DNA of 64,000 bases from Isochrysis galbana (taxonomy: Eukaryota > Haptophyta > Isochrysidales > Isochrysidaceae): assembly GCA_018136815.1 (NCBI GenBank), contig CM030941.1, forward strand, positions 1,921,582 to 1,985,581, in the 5' to 3' direction. Positions 63,746 through 64,000 of the stretch are shown piece by piece (positions within the stretch are counted from its first letter, which is position 1; each line of letters starts with the position of its first letter). The translations under genes and the position numbers were made by a program. The notes beneath the pieces are model-generated. The model saw only the letters and a list, made by a program, of their open reading frames with translations, was not told the origin of the DNA and ran no database searches.

Positions 63746-64000
63746 CCGAGCCTTGTGGCACCCCGCTGGCTATGTTGAAGGGAAAGCTTCTGCCCCCGTT
63801 AGTTTTTATGTACCTGATTGGTTTGGCGTCGGCGTTGGTGAGGGTTCGCGCATATCTTTGGAAGTCGCGTCCGAAGCTTAATTTTTCGAGCGCGAGATGG
63901 TAGAACCCCCAGTTCACTCTGTCGAAAGCCTTCTCCCAGTCCAGCGCTAACATAATCCCGGGTTCCCCCGTTTCGTCTAGGTACGCCTGCGTGAGTTGGA
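63746..64000 (-). mobile_element. LINE reverse transcriptase fragment, cut by window edge
   Basis: The minus strand reads LTQAYLDETGEPG, then LALDWEKAFDRVNW (RT motif with catalytic Asp), then FNIASGVPQGS (the conserved RT GxPQG motif). Right after GVPQGS the frame loses similarity, at the junction with the plus-oriented segment. The element continues beyond 64000. The clade (L1- or I-like) cannot be set from this piece. Confidence 0.8.

Overview
This window looks like nuclear DNA of a GC-rich unicellular alga. Green algal and haptophyte origins are both possible and I cannot settle which. The evidence is very long Ser-Pro-rich (SPPPP) cell-wall-type protein coding, spliceosomal introns with mostly GTGAGY/GTGCGY donors, (TG)n and (CA)n microsatellites, a plant-like zinc-type P1B ATPase with an HMA domain of the CCxxE type, and heavy loading with LTR and non-LTR retroelements.

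Layout from left to right. 1-6127 (+) is a giant hydroxyproline-rich glycoprotein gene, open at the window edge and built on a ~1.1 kb higher-order repeat. 6.1-11.6 kb is LINE debris, plus one well-bounded LINE insertion with a 14-bp target duplication at 10164-11570 (-). 11687-13558 (+) is a six-exon succinyl-CoA ligase alpha subunit gene. 14.3-15.2 kb is another rearranged LINE piece. 17008-20141 (-) is a roughly ten-exon amino acid/auxin permease family transporter. 20206-20372 is a perfect ~49-bp inverted repeat.

21274-45264 is a dimeric chromodomain-bearing Ty3/gypsy LTR retrotransposon: three LTRs (the middle one mostly hidden in a 100-N gap) and two internal regions, flanked by a 5-bp duplication. 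It is inserted just inside the first codons of another repeat. The first unit looks whole; the second looks broken. Its polyprotein carries a phage-type cytosine-methyltransferase-like domain upstream of the protease, gag and pol share one frame separated by a single amber codon, and the LTR contains the start of gag. This is the most unusual object in the window.

45.3-47 kb holds a tRNA-like SINE candidate, minisatellites, a small two-exon gene of unknown function and another leader-hairpin repeat. 47076-51494 (-) is a four-exon ABCC-type ABC transporter with a (TG)n tract just upstream of its start. 53341-53686 (-) is the last exon of an mRNA cap guanine-N7 methyltransferase-like gene. 54.3-54.75 kb is a 205-bp tandem repeat. 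56063-59657 (-) is a three-exon P1B heavy-metal ATPase with a large His/Cys-rich insert in its nucleotide-binding domain. The ABC and P1B genes share a near-identical upstream sequence block. 60.6-64 kb is nested LINE copies in both orientations, ending in a reverse transcriptase fragment cut by the window edge.

The host genes do not form a pathway. Two of them, the ABCC pump and the metal ATPase, could act together in metal or conjugate export and share an upstream block, which is the only hint of co-regulation. All splice models are by-eye reconstructions from frame, phase and family similarity.
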